A stretch of DNA of 64,000 bases, from the NCBI GenBank assembly GCA_013373325.1, contig JABXIA010000120.1, forward strand, positions 58,443-122,442, read 5' to 3'. The notes below the pieces were generated by a model, which was not told the origin of the DNA, searched no databases, and was given only the letters and a program-made list of their open reading frames with translations. A program made the position numbers and the translations under genes. How positions within the stretch are numbered: position 1 is the stretch's first letter; each line of letters starts with the position of its first letter. The stretch comes from Paracoccaceae bacterium (GTDB taxonomy: Bacteria; Pseudomonadota; Alphaproteobacteria; Rhodobacterales; Rhodobacteraceae). Shown here one piece after another: positions 38,894-47,938 of this stretch.

Positions 38894-40108
38894 TCAGACA
38901 CCGGACGGATCATGGAGACCGTGCTGGCACCAGACGCAATCGCAAGCGACATGGTCGCAACTGCGGTCTTTGAGAGGTTCGCGATAGCGAAACCGGGCGA
39001 GCGGCAGCACGAGGCGCTTGGTAAACGACAGCCGATAGGCCGTCGCCAATACCGAGCGGGTGTCGTTGGCACCGAGTTTTCCGATCAGATAATCCAATCC
39101 GCGCGCGCCGGTCCGGTTGAACATGAACCGGTTGACCACGCCGGCACTCAGGCCCGGCTGCAAACTCTGCCGCCAGGCCCTGGAGTAGTCGGTGCCGCGT
39201 ACCAGGCTCTCTGCCGCCAGTTGGCCCGTTCGCATCGCATAGCGCAACCCGAATCCTGCCAGCGCGTCCTGAAAACCCGCGTGCTCGCCGATCACCGGGT
39301 TTCCGCCCTGCATCGCTGTGCGTGGCAATCTGACATTCCCGAAACCGCCGAAGCCGCGCGCATTCTGCATTTGCAGCCCGGCGTGACGTTCGAAATACGA
39401 CACCGTCGCTGCAAGATAGTGCGCCTGATCGCGAAAGCCCGTGAAGATGCAACTTGCCACCGTTCCGCGTCCTTCGTTCACGAGCAGATAGGCGTAGCCC
39501 TTCGGGGCAAGTTCCGGCCCAAACGCAAGCCAGGCACCATCGGGCATGGCCGTGTCAAAGACGTAGCCGACCGCGATGATATCAGCACGGCGCGGTCCGC
39601 CTGCCAGTATCATGTTCCCCGACGTGGCCGTGACCCGATCGTTGAACCGCACCTCGACACCGGCCGCCTGGGCCTGAGCCAGCAGGGCGCGGTCCAGCGT
39701 CCCCACGGCGTTGCCCCGCCGCAACAGATAGAACAGGGGCTTTGAATCATGAACCCGGTGCGCCGTGGCGCGGCTGTCAAAGACGACGCCTTCGGTGATA
39801 CCGCGATGATCGAGATCGGCGGCGATTCCGACCGCAGCGAGTTCGTCCAGAACGTCCTGCGCGTCGGTCCAGTTCTCCAGACCCTGAAAATCGTCATGGA
39901 AACGGTGACCGACATCCTTGTGCCATTCACGCACCGTGACCCGGCGGTTGGCCTTGGCCAGAACTATCGCGCAGACGAGGCCCGCGGGCCCGGCTCCAAC
40001 AATTTCAATCTGGTCATCGCTGGCGGCGGAATGGTCGGGCACAGGTGCCATCATCCCGCCGCTTTCCGGCACCCGGTACCCTCGTGCCTTCTGGAGTCCA
40101 GAGTGCAA
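38894..40108 (-). CDS. FAD-dependent oxidoreductase, geranylgeranyl reductase-like
   Basis: IEIVGAGPAGLVCAIVLAKANRRVTVRE dinucleotide fold; later GEHAGFQDALAGFGLRYAMRTGQLAAESL. Confidence 0.85.
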   Translation of the reverse strand: MHSGLQKARGYRVPESGGMMAPVPDHSAASDDQIEIVGAGPAGLVCAIVLAKANRRVTVREWHKDVGHRFHDDFQGLENWTDAQDVLDELAAVGIAADLDHRGITEGVVFDSRATAHRVHDSKPLFYLLRRGNAVGTLDRALLAQAQAAGVEVRFNDRVTATSGNMILAGGPRRADIIAVGYVFDTAMPDGAWLAFGPELAPKGYAYLLVNEGRGTVASCIFTGFRDQAHYLAATVSYFERHAGLQMQNARGFGGFGNVRLPRTAMQGGNPVIGEHAGFQDALAGFGLRYAMRTGQLAAESLVRGTDYSRAWRQSLQPGLSAGVVNRFMFNRTGARGLDYLIGKLGANDTRSVLATAYRLSFTKRLVLPLARFRYREPLKDRSCDHVACDCVWCQHGLHDPSGV

Positions 40109-40346
40109 CCGCAGGATCCACCGACCGGTACCATGCGGCAGAGGACAAGCCGGTCAACCAGTTTATGCGACGATGCCAGGCATCCTTCCCCTGCCGAAAC
40201 TTGTGTAAACACCTGCGAGGTCCGATTCCCCCGCAGGCCATTTCTCCGTGATCTTCTGCACCACATCGGGGCCTTTCGAACATGCAGGAAACTTTTCCGG
40301 CCCGCAGGCCATGCAAATGGTGCGGAGCCTTGGCCGACAGTATTGA

Positions 40347-41078
40347 TCATATGCCGTAGGACCAAGCCGGAAGTCGGCCCATATGGATGTCGACGCTGCG
40401 GACACCAGACACGTTTTCCACCGCGACGCGAATGGCGTTCTCTTCGAAATCGCTGTCGGCAACGCCCCAGACCGCCACATTGCCGTTATCAACTGTGTAG
40501 TTAACCAGATTGACCGCTGCACCGGGCACCTCTTTGAGCGCCTCGTCAATCTTGGCGCGCAGCACCCGATCATCGTTTGAGGGCTTGGAAAGTGCCCCGT
40601 CCGGAATTGCCGACAAGGCATGTAGCAAGTTTGCCCGACTGACGATTCCGACCACGCGCCCCGCGCGCAGCACCGGCACCCGTTTGATCCGGTGCTTTTC
40701 CAGAAGGCGCGCGATCTCGGCGACCGCCGTGTCCTCCTCGACCGAAACGACATCGCGGGTCATCACGTCAGTAACATGGTGGCTGTTGAGCTTGACAAAG
40801 TCGTGGGCGGAATCGCCCGACCCGCCCAGCAGTTCGAGCCACCAGGATCGGCGTGGGCCGTCGGTGTCGCGGACGCGCCGCATCAGGTCTCCTTCGCTGA
40901 CCACTCCCTTGAGGGCGCCGTCCGCGTCTACGACGGGTAGCGCGCTGACGTGATGGTCGAGCATCAGTCGCACGGCGTCCTCGATTTTTCCGTCCTGCGG
41001 GACGGAGATCACGGACGTCGTCATAATATCCTTGGTTTGCATGTCGTTGCCTCCTTCGCAAGTAATGGGTCGATGCAC
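40347..41078 (-). CDS. CBS-pair plus BON domain protein
   Basis: Two CBS repeats (TKDIMTTSVISVPQDGKIEDAVRLMLDHHVSALPVVD...; VTDVMTRDVVSVEEDTAVAEIARLLEKHRIKRVPVL) then BON-like C-terminus. Confidence 0.9.
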   Translation of the reverse strand: MHRPITCEGGNDMQTKDIMTTSVISVPQDGKIEDAVRLMLDHHVSALPVVDADGALKGVVSEGDLMRRVRDTDGPRRSWWLELLGGSGDSAHDFVKLNSHHVTDVMTRDVVSVEEDTAVAEIARLLEKHRIKRVPVLRAGRVVGIVSRANLLHALSAIPDGALSKPSNDDRVLRAKIDEALKEVPGAAVNLVNYTVDNGNVAVWGVADSDFEENAIRVAVENVSGVRSVDIHMGRLPAWSYGI

Positions 41079-41081
41079 CGA

Positions 41082-41681
41082 TCAGGTGCCGATCACCAGT
41101 TGCAGGTCATCGCCCAAATCATAGGGTGGGATGTCAAGGTTGCGTGGTGCTGGTCCTTTCCGTATCCGCCCCGACGTGTCGTAATGCGATCCGTGACATG
41201 GGCAGAACCAGCCGCCGAATTCTCCGACTGCGGATCCGTCCTGACCCAGCGGTATACAGCCGAGATGGGTGCAGACACCGATAACGATCAGCCACTCACC
41301 AGCTTCGTCCGCCGTTCGGTTCTCGTCTCGCGCGGGAACGTCGCCACTCAGGTTCGGGTTCTCGCGCGCACTGTCGACAGTGTCGACAAGATCGTCGAGT
41401 TCGACCGCGCGCGCCGCCTCGATAGCCGCAACAGACCGGCGCCAGACGAAGACCGGGCGCCCCCGCCACTTGACGGTAATGCGCTGGCCCGGTTCGACGC
41501 CGGACAGATCGACCCTGACCGTACCGGAGGCGGTCACGTCGGCTGAGGGGTTCATCGAGTCAATCAACGGCCAGACCGCAGCCCCGACGGCAACTGCGCC
41601 TGTGGATGCCGTTGCATAATAGAGAAAATCGCGGCGTTCCTTTGCGGTTGCAGGAACAGGGTCGTCTTCGGCATGGGTCAT
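41082..41681 (-). CDS. Rieske [2Fe-2S] protein, bc1-type iron-sulfur subunit
   Basis: CTHLGCIP and [29 protein letters not shown]-terminal anchor [25 protein letters not shown]. Confidence 0.95.
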   Translation of the reverse strand: MTHAEDDPVPATAKERRDFLYYATASTGAVAVGAAVWPLIDSMNPSADVTASGTVRVDLSGVEPGQRITVKWRGRPVFVWRRSVAAIEAARAVELDDLVDTVDSARENPNLSGDVPARDENRTADEAGEWLIVIGVCTHLGCIPLGQDGSAVGEFGGWFCPCHGSHYDTSGRIRKGPAPRNLDIPPYDLGDDLQLVIGT

Positions 41682-42523
41682 TGTGAATCCTCCCGATTGG
41701 CGTTCATCTCGGATGCGACAACAGGGCTTTCGATGTGAACACCCGCGTCTACATGCAATACTTCGCCGGTGATGCCGCTGGTATAATCGCTAGCGAAAAG
41801 CAGCGCCGTGCGGCCCACCTCGTCGGCTTCTATGTTGCGCAGCAAGGGTGCTGCGCGCTTGGTCGCCTCTAGAAGGCCCGAAAAGCCGGTCAGCCCCGAT
41901 GCCGCACGGGTCAGCACCGGACCCGCCGAAATAGCGTTGACACGGATGTTTGACGGCCCGAGTTCATGCGCGAGATAGCGCACCGTGGCTTCGAGCGCCG
42001 CCTTGACCGGCCCCATGACGTTGTAGTTTTCCACCACGCGTTCGCCGCCGAGATAACTCAGCGTGATCACGCTGCCACCATCGGTCATCAGCGGTTCGGA
42101 AAGATGCGCCATACGGATCAATGAATGAACCGAAACGGCCATCGCTTCCGAGAACCCCGCGGCAGAGCAGTCTGTCAGACGACCGTGCAGGTCGGCGGGG
42201 GGCACACTGCCAATGGCATGAAGAATGAAATCCAGCTTTCCCCAGCGTTCTGCGATGGCATCGAAAACGGCATCGAGTTCCTGTGGCGCCTTCACATCGC
42301 AAGGCAGGACGATGGGCGCTTCAAGCCGCGCGGCCAACGGTGTCACGTGGGTCTTGGTGCGCTCATTAACATAAGTGATGGCCAGCTCGGCACCCGCCTG
42401 CCGGAAGTGCAGAGCGGCGGGCCACGCCAGACTGCGTTCATTCGCGATGCCGATGACCAAGCCCTTGCGACCGGACAGGTCCAAAAGCTCCACGGGATCG
42501 CAGCATTCGGGGAAGTCAGGCAT
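41678..42523 (-). CDS. fabI: Enoyl-ACP reductase FabI family
   Basis: [69 protein letters not shown] open to 42622, ATG at 42523 more likely. Confidence 0.88.
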   Translation of the reverse strand: MPDFPECCDPVELLDLSGRKGLVIGIANERSLAWPAALHFRQAGAELAITYVNERTKTHVTPLAARLEAPIVLPCDVKAPQELDAVFDAIAERWGKLDFILHAIGSVPPADLHGRLTDCSAAGFSEAMAVSVHSLIRMAHLSEPLMTDGGSVITLSYLGGERVVENYNVMGPVKAALEATVRYLAHELGPSNIRVNAISAGPVLTRAASGLTGFSGLLEATKRAAPLLRNIEADEVGRTALLFASDYTSGITGEVLHVDAGVHIESPVVASEMNANREDSQ

Positions 42524-42695
42524 CTTCCGATTGAACCCGGGTATCGGCGGAGGCGTCCGGCACCTTCTTCTGTGCAGTTTGACGCTTCGCGGTCTTGCCG
42601 TGCTTATGCCCGCCGTGTCCATGCCCGAAGAGATGCAATGCAGCCATCCCGCCGATCACGAGGACCAGAACCCAGTTTTCGATAATCCATTCCAT
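42516..42695 (-). CDS. Small membrane protein with His-rich segment, DUF2933-like
   Basis: [59 protein letters not shown]; absent from the supplied ORF track. Confidence 0.65.
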   Translation of the reverse strand: MEWIIENWVLVLVIGGMAALHLFGHGHGGHKHGKTAKRQTAQKKVPDASADTRVQSEDA

Positions 42696-42701
42696 GATCC
42701 T

Positions 42702-44465
42702 TCACTCCTTGTTTGGTATGGCGGTCGGTTGGCCCGCTTGTGTGGTGGTGGCGATGGGGAAACTGCCGTACATCGCGCCAAAGACATGTGTGAGCCATGC
42801 ATCGCGCGCTTTGCGCAAGGCACCGAGGTTTTCGCCGGTACGCGCGAACAACGCGCGTTCGGCAAGGATGGCGGGATGGTCTTTCGGCAGAGGATCCCGC
42901 GTCTCACGCACGGAGTCGGCTGTGGATTTCACCAGCGCCATCCAAGGGTTCACACGCTCGGAAAACATCGTTCTGGTCCATCGCATCGGATGCAGGGCGC
43001 GCAGCATCTCGGCACTGGCAGGGGACGTCGCGGCCTTGATCCAAGGGCTAACAAATGTCGAATAAGCCGCCTCGTTGATCCGTGACATCTGCGCGACCTG
43101 GGCCAGCGCTCCATGGTCTGACCCAAAACCGAGATCGTCGACGTCGCGCGGCTCGAAACGCACGTCGTAGTCGTCGGTCTTGCGCTTTGCGCCCCCGGAA
43201 GGATTATCGATGACCATCTCATAAAGCCCGGGCGCCAGCGCCTCGACCGCCTCCAGGCTTTCCAGGATCGCCCGATGCTGAAGCCGCGCGACGGACCCGG
43301 AGACGAAGATGCCCAGATGCCCGACAGTCTCGTGCGTCATGTAGACGATGCGCTGTCCGGCAGCCTTGAGCGCATCGGTGTCAGGATATAGCTTGGCAAT
43401 CCAGCCCAACGCCTGCTGCGGCGGGGTGATGTTGTCGCCCTCCGAGGCAAAGACGATGATCGGGTTGCGGATCCGTTTCAGATCGATGGTACAATGCGCG
43501 TCCAGTTGCATCTCGCCCTGCTCCAGTCGATTGCCGATGAAAAGGTTCTGAGTGATGCCGAGAATTTCCTCGCGGCTCAGCGTATAGTAGCCATTCCACC
43601 AGCGTTCGAAGTCGAGGAACCGTTCACGTTCGGTATCGGCATGGGAAAAGAGGTTGGCGTATTTCTCCCAGATCGCCTTTTCAGGTTGCAGGGTCTCGAA
43701 GTTCTGCGCCAGCCACGCGCCGTCGAACCGCCCGTCGCCCAGATCGGCGATCATGTGCGCCGCCCAGGATCCGCCCGAGAGCGCGCCGAGCATCCGCATC
43801 GGGCTGGTGGCCGCGTCGCCCGACCAATAACTGAGCGGAGAGCCGTTCAACACGATGGGCCCGGTCAGACCGTCGCAATCGGCGGCCAGCAGGGCGGCGG
43901 CCCAACCGGCCTGACAATTGCCGTAGAGCACGGGTGCCGCGTTCGGGTGACGGCGGGCGACTTCGGTGACGAAGTCACGCAGTGCATAGTGTACGTCAGC
44001 CAGCGTCTGGCCGGGCATGGGTTCTGGAAAGAAGATCACGAAATAGACCGGATGGCCCTCGTGCATCGCCATGCCGACTTCGCTGTCATGCTTGAAGCCG
44101 CCGATACCCGGCCCATGTCCCGCGCGCGGATCAATGACGATGACCGGCGGCTTTGCCTCGTCCACGCAATCGTCCCAGCAATCTTCGCCTGCCCGCGTGA
44201 TCCGGAGCAGTGCATAATTGGCGGGCCGTTCAAAAGTGCGGGCATCCAGCAGAAGCTCATAGTCGAAATCCAGAAGCGGCGGCATGCCCTGACGTTCATG
44301 TGCGATCATGTTGTCGGCGCGTTCGCGTAACGTGTCGAGGAACAGCACCCAGCGTTCAAAGGCGTCCTGAGCGTAGGGCACATTGGCACCAGCGGAGGGC
44401 CGTTTAGTCTCAGGTGCCGTAAGTTGCTCCGGCGTCACAGTCGCAAGGCGCAAGCTCTTATTCAT
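42702..44465 (-). CDS. DUF3141-type alpha/beta-hydrolase-like protein
   Basis: PVIVIDPRAGHGPGIGGFKHDSEVGMAMHEGHPVYFVIFFPEPMPGQTLADV; PVLYGNCQAGWAAALLAAD. ATG at 44465 overlaps upstream stop (ATGAATAA). Confidence 0.85.
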   Translation of the reverse strand: MNKSLRLATVTPEQLTAPETKRPSAGANVPYAQDAFERWVLFLDTLRERADNMIAHERQGMPPLLDFDYELLLDARTFERPANYALLRITRAGEDCWDDCVDEAKPPVIVIDPRAGHGPGIGGFKHDSEVGMAMHEGHPVYFVIFFPEPMPGQTLADVHYALRDFVTEVARRHPNAAPVLYGNCQAGWAAALLAADCDGLTGPIVLNGSPLSYWSGDAATSPMRMLGALSGGSWAAHMIADLGDGRFDGAWLAQNFETLQPEKAIWEKYANLFSHADTERERFLDFERWWNGYYTLSREEILGITQNLFIGNRLEQGEMQLDAHCTIDLKRIRNPIIVFASEGDNITPPQQALGWIAKLYPDTDALKAAGQRIVYMTHETVGHLGIFVSGSVARLQHRAILESLEAVEALAPGLYEMVIDNPSGGAKRKTDDYDVRFEPRDVDDLGFGSDHGALAQVAQMSRINEAAYSTFVSPWIKAATSPASAEMLRALHPMRWTRTMFSERVNPWMALVKSTADSVRETRDPLPKDHPAILAERALFARTGENLGALRKARDAWLTHVFGAMYGSFPIATTTQAGQPTAIPNKE

Positions 44466-44817
44466 TGTTGGCTTCCTTCTGTTCATAGATTTCTCTGGAT
44501 GGCCGCCCTGCAAGAAGCGCAAGTGCGAGGTTCTTTGCGACATCCTCGCGCAGACCGGTCAACAGGTAGGCCGCATCACCGGGCTTGAGGCCCAGTGCGC
44601 GCGCCGCTAATTCCGGGGGTTGCTTCAAGATTTCCATGCGCTGGAACAACGCCAATGCCATCGGGGCGTCTGGATGCGCGGAGGCCTCTGCACAATTGCA
44701 TATCATCCGCGACATGAACTCCGGAACGGCGGCATTCCGCGACGGTTCCGTTGCTCCCGAACGAAAATTCGTCGTCTCCCGTGGCATGATCCCAGTCCTC
44801 CTGCTGTGCTGGCCCAA
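44458..44817 (-). CDS. Small CxC-motif protein downstream of ECF sigma factor
   Basis: PEFMSRMICNCAEASAHPDAPMALALFQRMEILKQPPELAARALGLKPGDAAYLL; homologous to 61596-61904. Confidence 0.65.
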   Translation of the reverse strand: MGQHSRRTGIMPRETTNFRSGATEPSRNAAVPEFMSRMICNCAEASAHPDAPMALALFQRMEILKQPPELAARALGLKPGDAAYLLTGLREDVAKNLALALLAGRPSREIYEQKEANNE

Positions 44818-44879
44818 GGCGTAGTCACAAAAGAAGACGTCGATTGGCGAAAAACGTTACAGAACCGACCGCGTTTCGA

Positions 44880-45506
44880 TCAGGAATTCTGCTGCCCTGC
44901 TTCGCAATCGGTTTCGTGCTCGGCGTTCTTGCAACCCTCAGGCTGACAATAGCAATCGTCACGGTCATCCCGGCAGCAAGCGCCACAATGATTTGTCAGC
45001 GCCTCGCGCAGAGCCGTGCGCGCCCGGTGTAGCCTAACGCCAAGCGCGTTGCGGGTTAGTCCAAGGTCGCGCGCCACATGCTCACGGTCTTCTTCGCCGA
45101 AGTCGATGCGCCGGATCAGTTCCGAATCCGCCGGGCGCAGTTCGGAAATCAGACCGCCATGACAGGTGCAGAGCCGTGCCATCTGAGTCGGCGCATCAGC
45201 GGTCCAGTCTTCCGGCTCGCGCGCCACCGCCGCGGCCAGTTGGTCACGGCGCGTGCCTTTGCGGAAATGGTCATTCAACGTGGAGCGCAGGATCGCATAG
45301 AGCCAGGCATCCATCCGTTCGACGTCTCTGAGTTGGTCCTTGCGCTGCAGCACGCGGATGCTGAAATCCTGCAGGACATCCTCTGCATCCGCCCGGTTGC
45401 CAAGCCGTTTGATCAGGAACCCCAGAAATGCGCCACGTCCATCGAGCAACGCACGTTCCGTCGAGGTGTTAGGTACCTTCGGTTTTTCGGTGTCGAGCGA
45501 TGCCAT
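44880..45506 (-). CDS. ECF RNA polymerase sigma factor with CxC linker and Cys-rich C-terminal tail (CorE-like)
   Basis: sigma2 RLGNRADAEDVLQDFSIRVLQRKDQLRDVERMDAWLYAILRSTLNDHFRK; LCTCHG; tail HCGACCRDDRDDCYCQPEGCKNAEHETDCE. Confidence 0.9.
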   Translation of the reverse strand: MASLDTEKPKVPNTSTERALLDGRGAFLGFLIKRLGNRADAEDVLQDFSIRVLQRKDQLRDVERMDAWLYAILRSTLNDHFRKGTRRDQLAAAVAREPEDWTADAPTQMARLCTCHGGLISELRPADSELIRRIDFGEEDREHVARDLGLTRNALGVRLHRARTALREALTNHCGACCRDDRDDCYCQPEGCKNAEHETDCEAGQQNS

Positions 45507-45731
45507 GACATTCCTGTCCTAATTTTCCGATATTTGCACTGTTGTCGACATGATCATCGCGTCGAGCGTGTTCAATGCTTGCAGGCGTTCACACAGATCA
45601 AATTCGCCATGCTCCGTCCCGCCGTATCGAAGGCCAAGACCCACTCTTCCCCTCTGCTAGGAAGCCTCTCACCAACCTTGTCCACAGTCACCAGGCCACA
45701 TCAATCTATTGATTTAGCGAATTATATCCTA

Positions 45732-46628
45732 TTATGCTCCGCTTTTCTGGCTTTGCGTTCTACCGCTGAGATTGACGAGAACTATACCCGCAATGACCAA
45801 TACGATCCCGGAAAACTGCACGGCGGAAAGACGCTCGCCAAAGAACAGTGCCCCGATGGTGAGACCGAATATCGGCACCAGGAAGCTGAACACAATCGCC
45901 CGGTTCAGTTCCACTTCCTCCAGTACCGAAAACCACAGCCAGTAAACCAGTGCAGAGCCAAACAAGGCCAAGCCCAACAGCGACATTACGAAAACAGATG
46001 TCCATTGGATGGCCGTCTGATCTTCAAGGAGAAGCGCCGCCACGGCAAGAGGCACGCTGCCGATCAGCATCTGAAAGCCCATTGCAAAAAGTCCATCGAC
46101 CTGACCTGCGATGGATTTGATCGCCACGTTGCTGACAGTCACTCCAACCGCAGCCAGAACGATGTAGGCAAAACCGATGGCCGTCCCGTCTCGCGCTCCA
46201 TCGCCCAATTGTGGCAAGGCGATCACAAGTATTCCCGCGAAACCGATCAATAGGCCACCCCAACCGACCCTCGCCAGTCGCTCTCCAAGCCATGCAACGC
46301 CCAACATTGTCGCAAGCAGCGGCTGAGCGTTGGCGATAACCGTGGCGAGCCCGGGAGATACAAATTCTGCCGCATGAAACATGCCGAGAAATCCCAGACT
46401 GGTCGCGCCAAGGCCGACGACACCCAGTGTCACCCACGTGCGCCAACCACGCGGAAACGGCCGCTGCAGCCACACCGCAACAAACACCAGGGTGGCCGCA
46501 GCCAGAATTGCCCGCAGTGTCGCAAAGGTCAAATGCGGCGAATATTGCAGCCCTGCCGTGATCAGCGGAAAGCACGCCGCCCACAAGAGCATGGCCAGAA
46601 CGATCTTGGTTATTGTCGTCGGCGACAT
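45732..46628 (-). CDS. EamA/DMT-family transporter
   Basis: Two EamA halves, about 10 TM helices, LLWAACFPLITAGLQYSPHLTFATLRAILAA. Confidence 0.93.
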   Translation of the reverse strand: MSPTTITKIVLAMLLWAACFPLITAGLQYSPHLTFATLRAILAAATLVFVAVWLQRPFPRGWRTWVTLGVVGLGATSLGFLGMFHAAEFVSPGLATVIANAQPLLATMLGVAWLGERLARVGWGGLLIGFAGILVIALPQLGDGARDGTAIGFAYIVLAAVGVTVSNVAIKSIAGQVDGLFAMGFQMLIGSVPLAVAALLLEDQTAIQWTSVFVMSLLGLALFGSALVYWLWFSVLEEVELNRAIVFSFLVPIFGLTIGALFFGERLSAVQFSGIVLVIAGIVLVNLSGRTQSQKSGA

Positions 46629-46791
46629 CGGGATTTCCTTTTTTCAGGTCAGAACCGGCTGGAATTGCGGAGATCTTCCGGCGTGCCAAGTCAGTGTAGA
46701 ATGATAAGTTTTTCTCGTAGTTGATGATCGCAGTCGCAAGTGTCAACAATTGCGGTGCGGCGGCTTGGCGACAGTGATTGGACGAACCAAA

Positions 46792-46898
46792 CAGACGTTT
46801 CAGCGACTGAAACCTTACTGGTTATTAAGACAAACGTCTGATGACCTGTGCTTTATGAGTTCCAGGATGCACGTATAATGAAAGAAACGCAGACGTTT
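46792..46898. promoter_or_regulatory. CAGACGTTT repeat cluster with nested inverted repeat upstream of ECF sigma gene
   Basis: CAGACGTTT at 46792-46800 and 46890-46898, reverse complement at 46832-46840, nested GTTTCAG-CGA-CTGAAAC at 46797-46813. Confidence 0.4.
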
Positions 46899-47612
46899 GT
46901 GGCAGACGGTGTAACGCATCCGACTTACGAGCGTCGTATTTTGCAGAGGTGTGTGATGAAAAATGACCAAGGCGACAAATTTTCCTTAGTTGACCAGTCC
47001 GACGTCGCTGCAAAATCCACCGACGCGGCCGTTCGCCACGCGTTGGTGGAAGGCAGACATCAAATTCTGAAATTCCTGCGTCGGCGACTGGGTGATCCAG
47101 AGGCGGCAGAGGATGTCCTGCAAACATTTATGCTGCGGGCCATCGACCGCTCAGAGCAACTTCGTGATGTGCGCGCCGTTCGCGGCTGGCTCAGTCAGAT
47201 CCTTGCGTCGTCCATAGCGGACCATGGCCGCAAGGTTTCGCGACAGCGACAGAGGGAGGTGGTCATGGCCCCGACCGACCTGGAAGGCGTCCATCACGAT
47301 TTTGACGAAGAACTGGACGAGGTTATCTGCAATTGTCTCTACAAGTTGTTGCCAACGCTCAAACCGGAATATGCCGAAGTCATCTGGCGGGTCGATCTTC
47401 AGGAACAACCGCGAGAGGACGTCGCCAAAGACCTTGGGATCACGTTGAACAACCTCAACGTCCGCGTTCACCGGGGCAGGCAGGCATTGAAGACAAGGTT
47501 GCAGCAGATGTGCCTGACCTGCCCGGTTCACGGCTTTCTTGATTGCGATTGCGACGCGGCAGAGAAGGTCCGCGCCCGCCTCGAAGGCCTTGCGGACGAA
47601 AGCGAAATCTGA
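46878..47612 (+). CDS. ECF RNA polymerase sigma factor with CxC linker and Cys-containing tail
   Basis: RRRLGDPEAAEDVLQTFMLRAIDRSEQLRDVRAVRGWLSQILASSIADHGRK; VICNCLYKLLPTLKPEYAEVIWRVDL; tail MCLTCPVHGFLDCDCDAAEK. Start uncertain (46848, 46878 or 46956). Confidence 0.88.
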   Translation: MKETQTFVADGVTHPTYERRILQRCVMKNDQGDKFSLVDQSDVAAKSTDAAVRHALVEGRHQILKFLRRRLGDPEAAEDVLQTFMLRAIDRSEQLRDVRAVRGWLSQILASSIADHGRKVSRQRQREVVMAPTDLEGVHHDFDEELDEVICNCLYKLLPTLKPEYAEVIWRVDLQEQPREDVAKDLGITLNNLNVRVHRGRQALKTRLQQMCLTCPVHGFLDCDCDAAEKVRARLEGLADESEI

Positions 47613-47938
47613 AGAACACGCAGAACCGCGGAGCGATCCTCGGAGCTTTAATGCTGCTGCCTTACACGCGTGCCTGAGACCGAAGCCGCAATCGAAAGAT
47701 GATCACGATCGCGTTTGATAAGTCGTGGGCTCATGTCCTTCGGCGAACAATAGGCTGCAATCGGGCAAATGTGTACCGAAAGCGCTTGGACCGATACGCC
47801 CAATCGGCGCTTTCCTGCTTTCAGGTGCCGACGCAATATGGCTGCGCGCTGTAACAAACACTAGCGCCGGTCGTCTTTTTGAGAGCCGGGGTCGTTCGAT
47901 GCCCCTTCCAAACTCAGACAAACGCGGAGGCACCGATC

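Noticed and set aside
40109-40346. FNR/Anr-type box (TTGAT-N4-ATCAA) search in this and other intergenic regions of the stress island
   Set aside because: Only partial half-sites found by eye (e.g. TTGATCAT near 40.34 kb); not enough to claim oxygen regulation.
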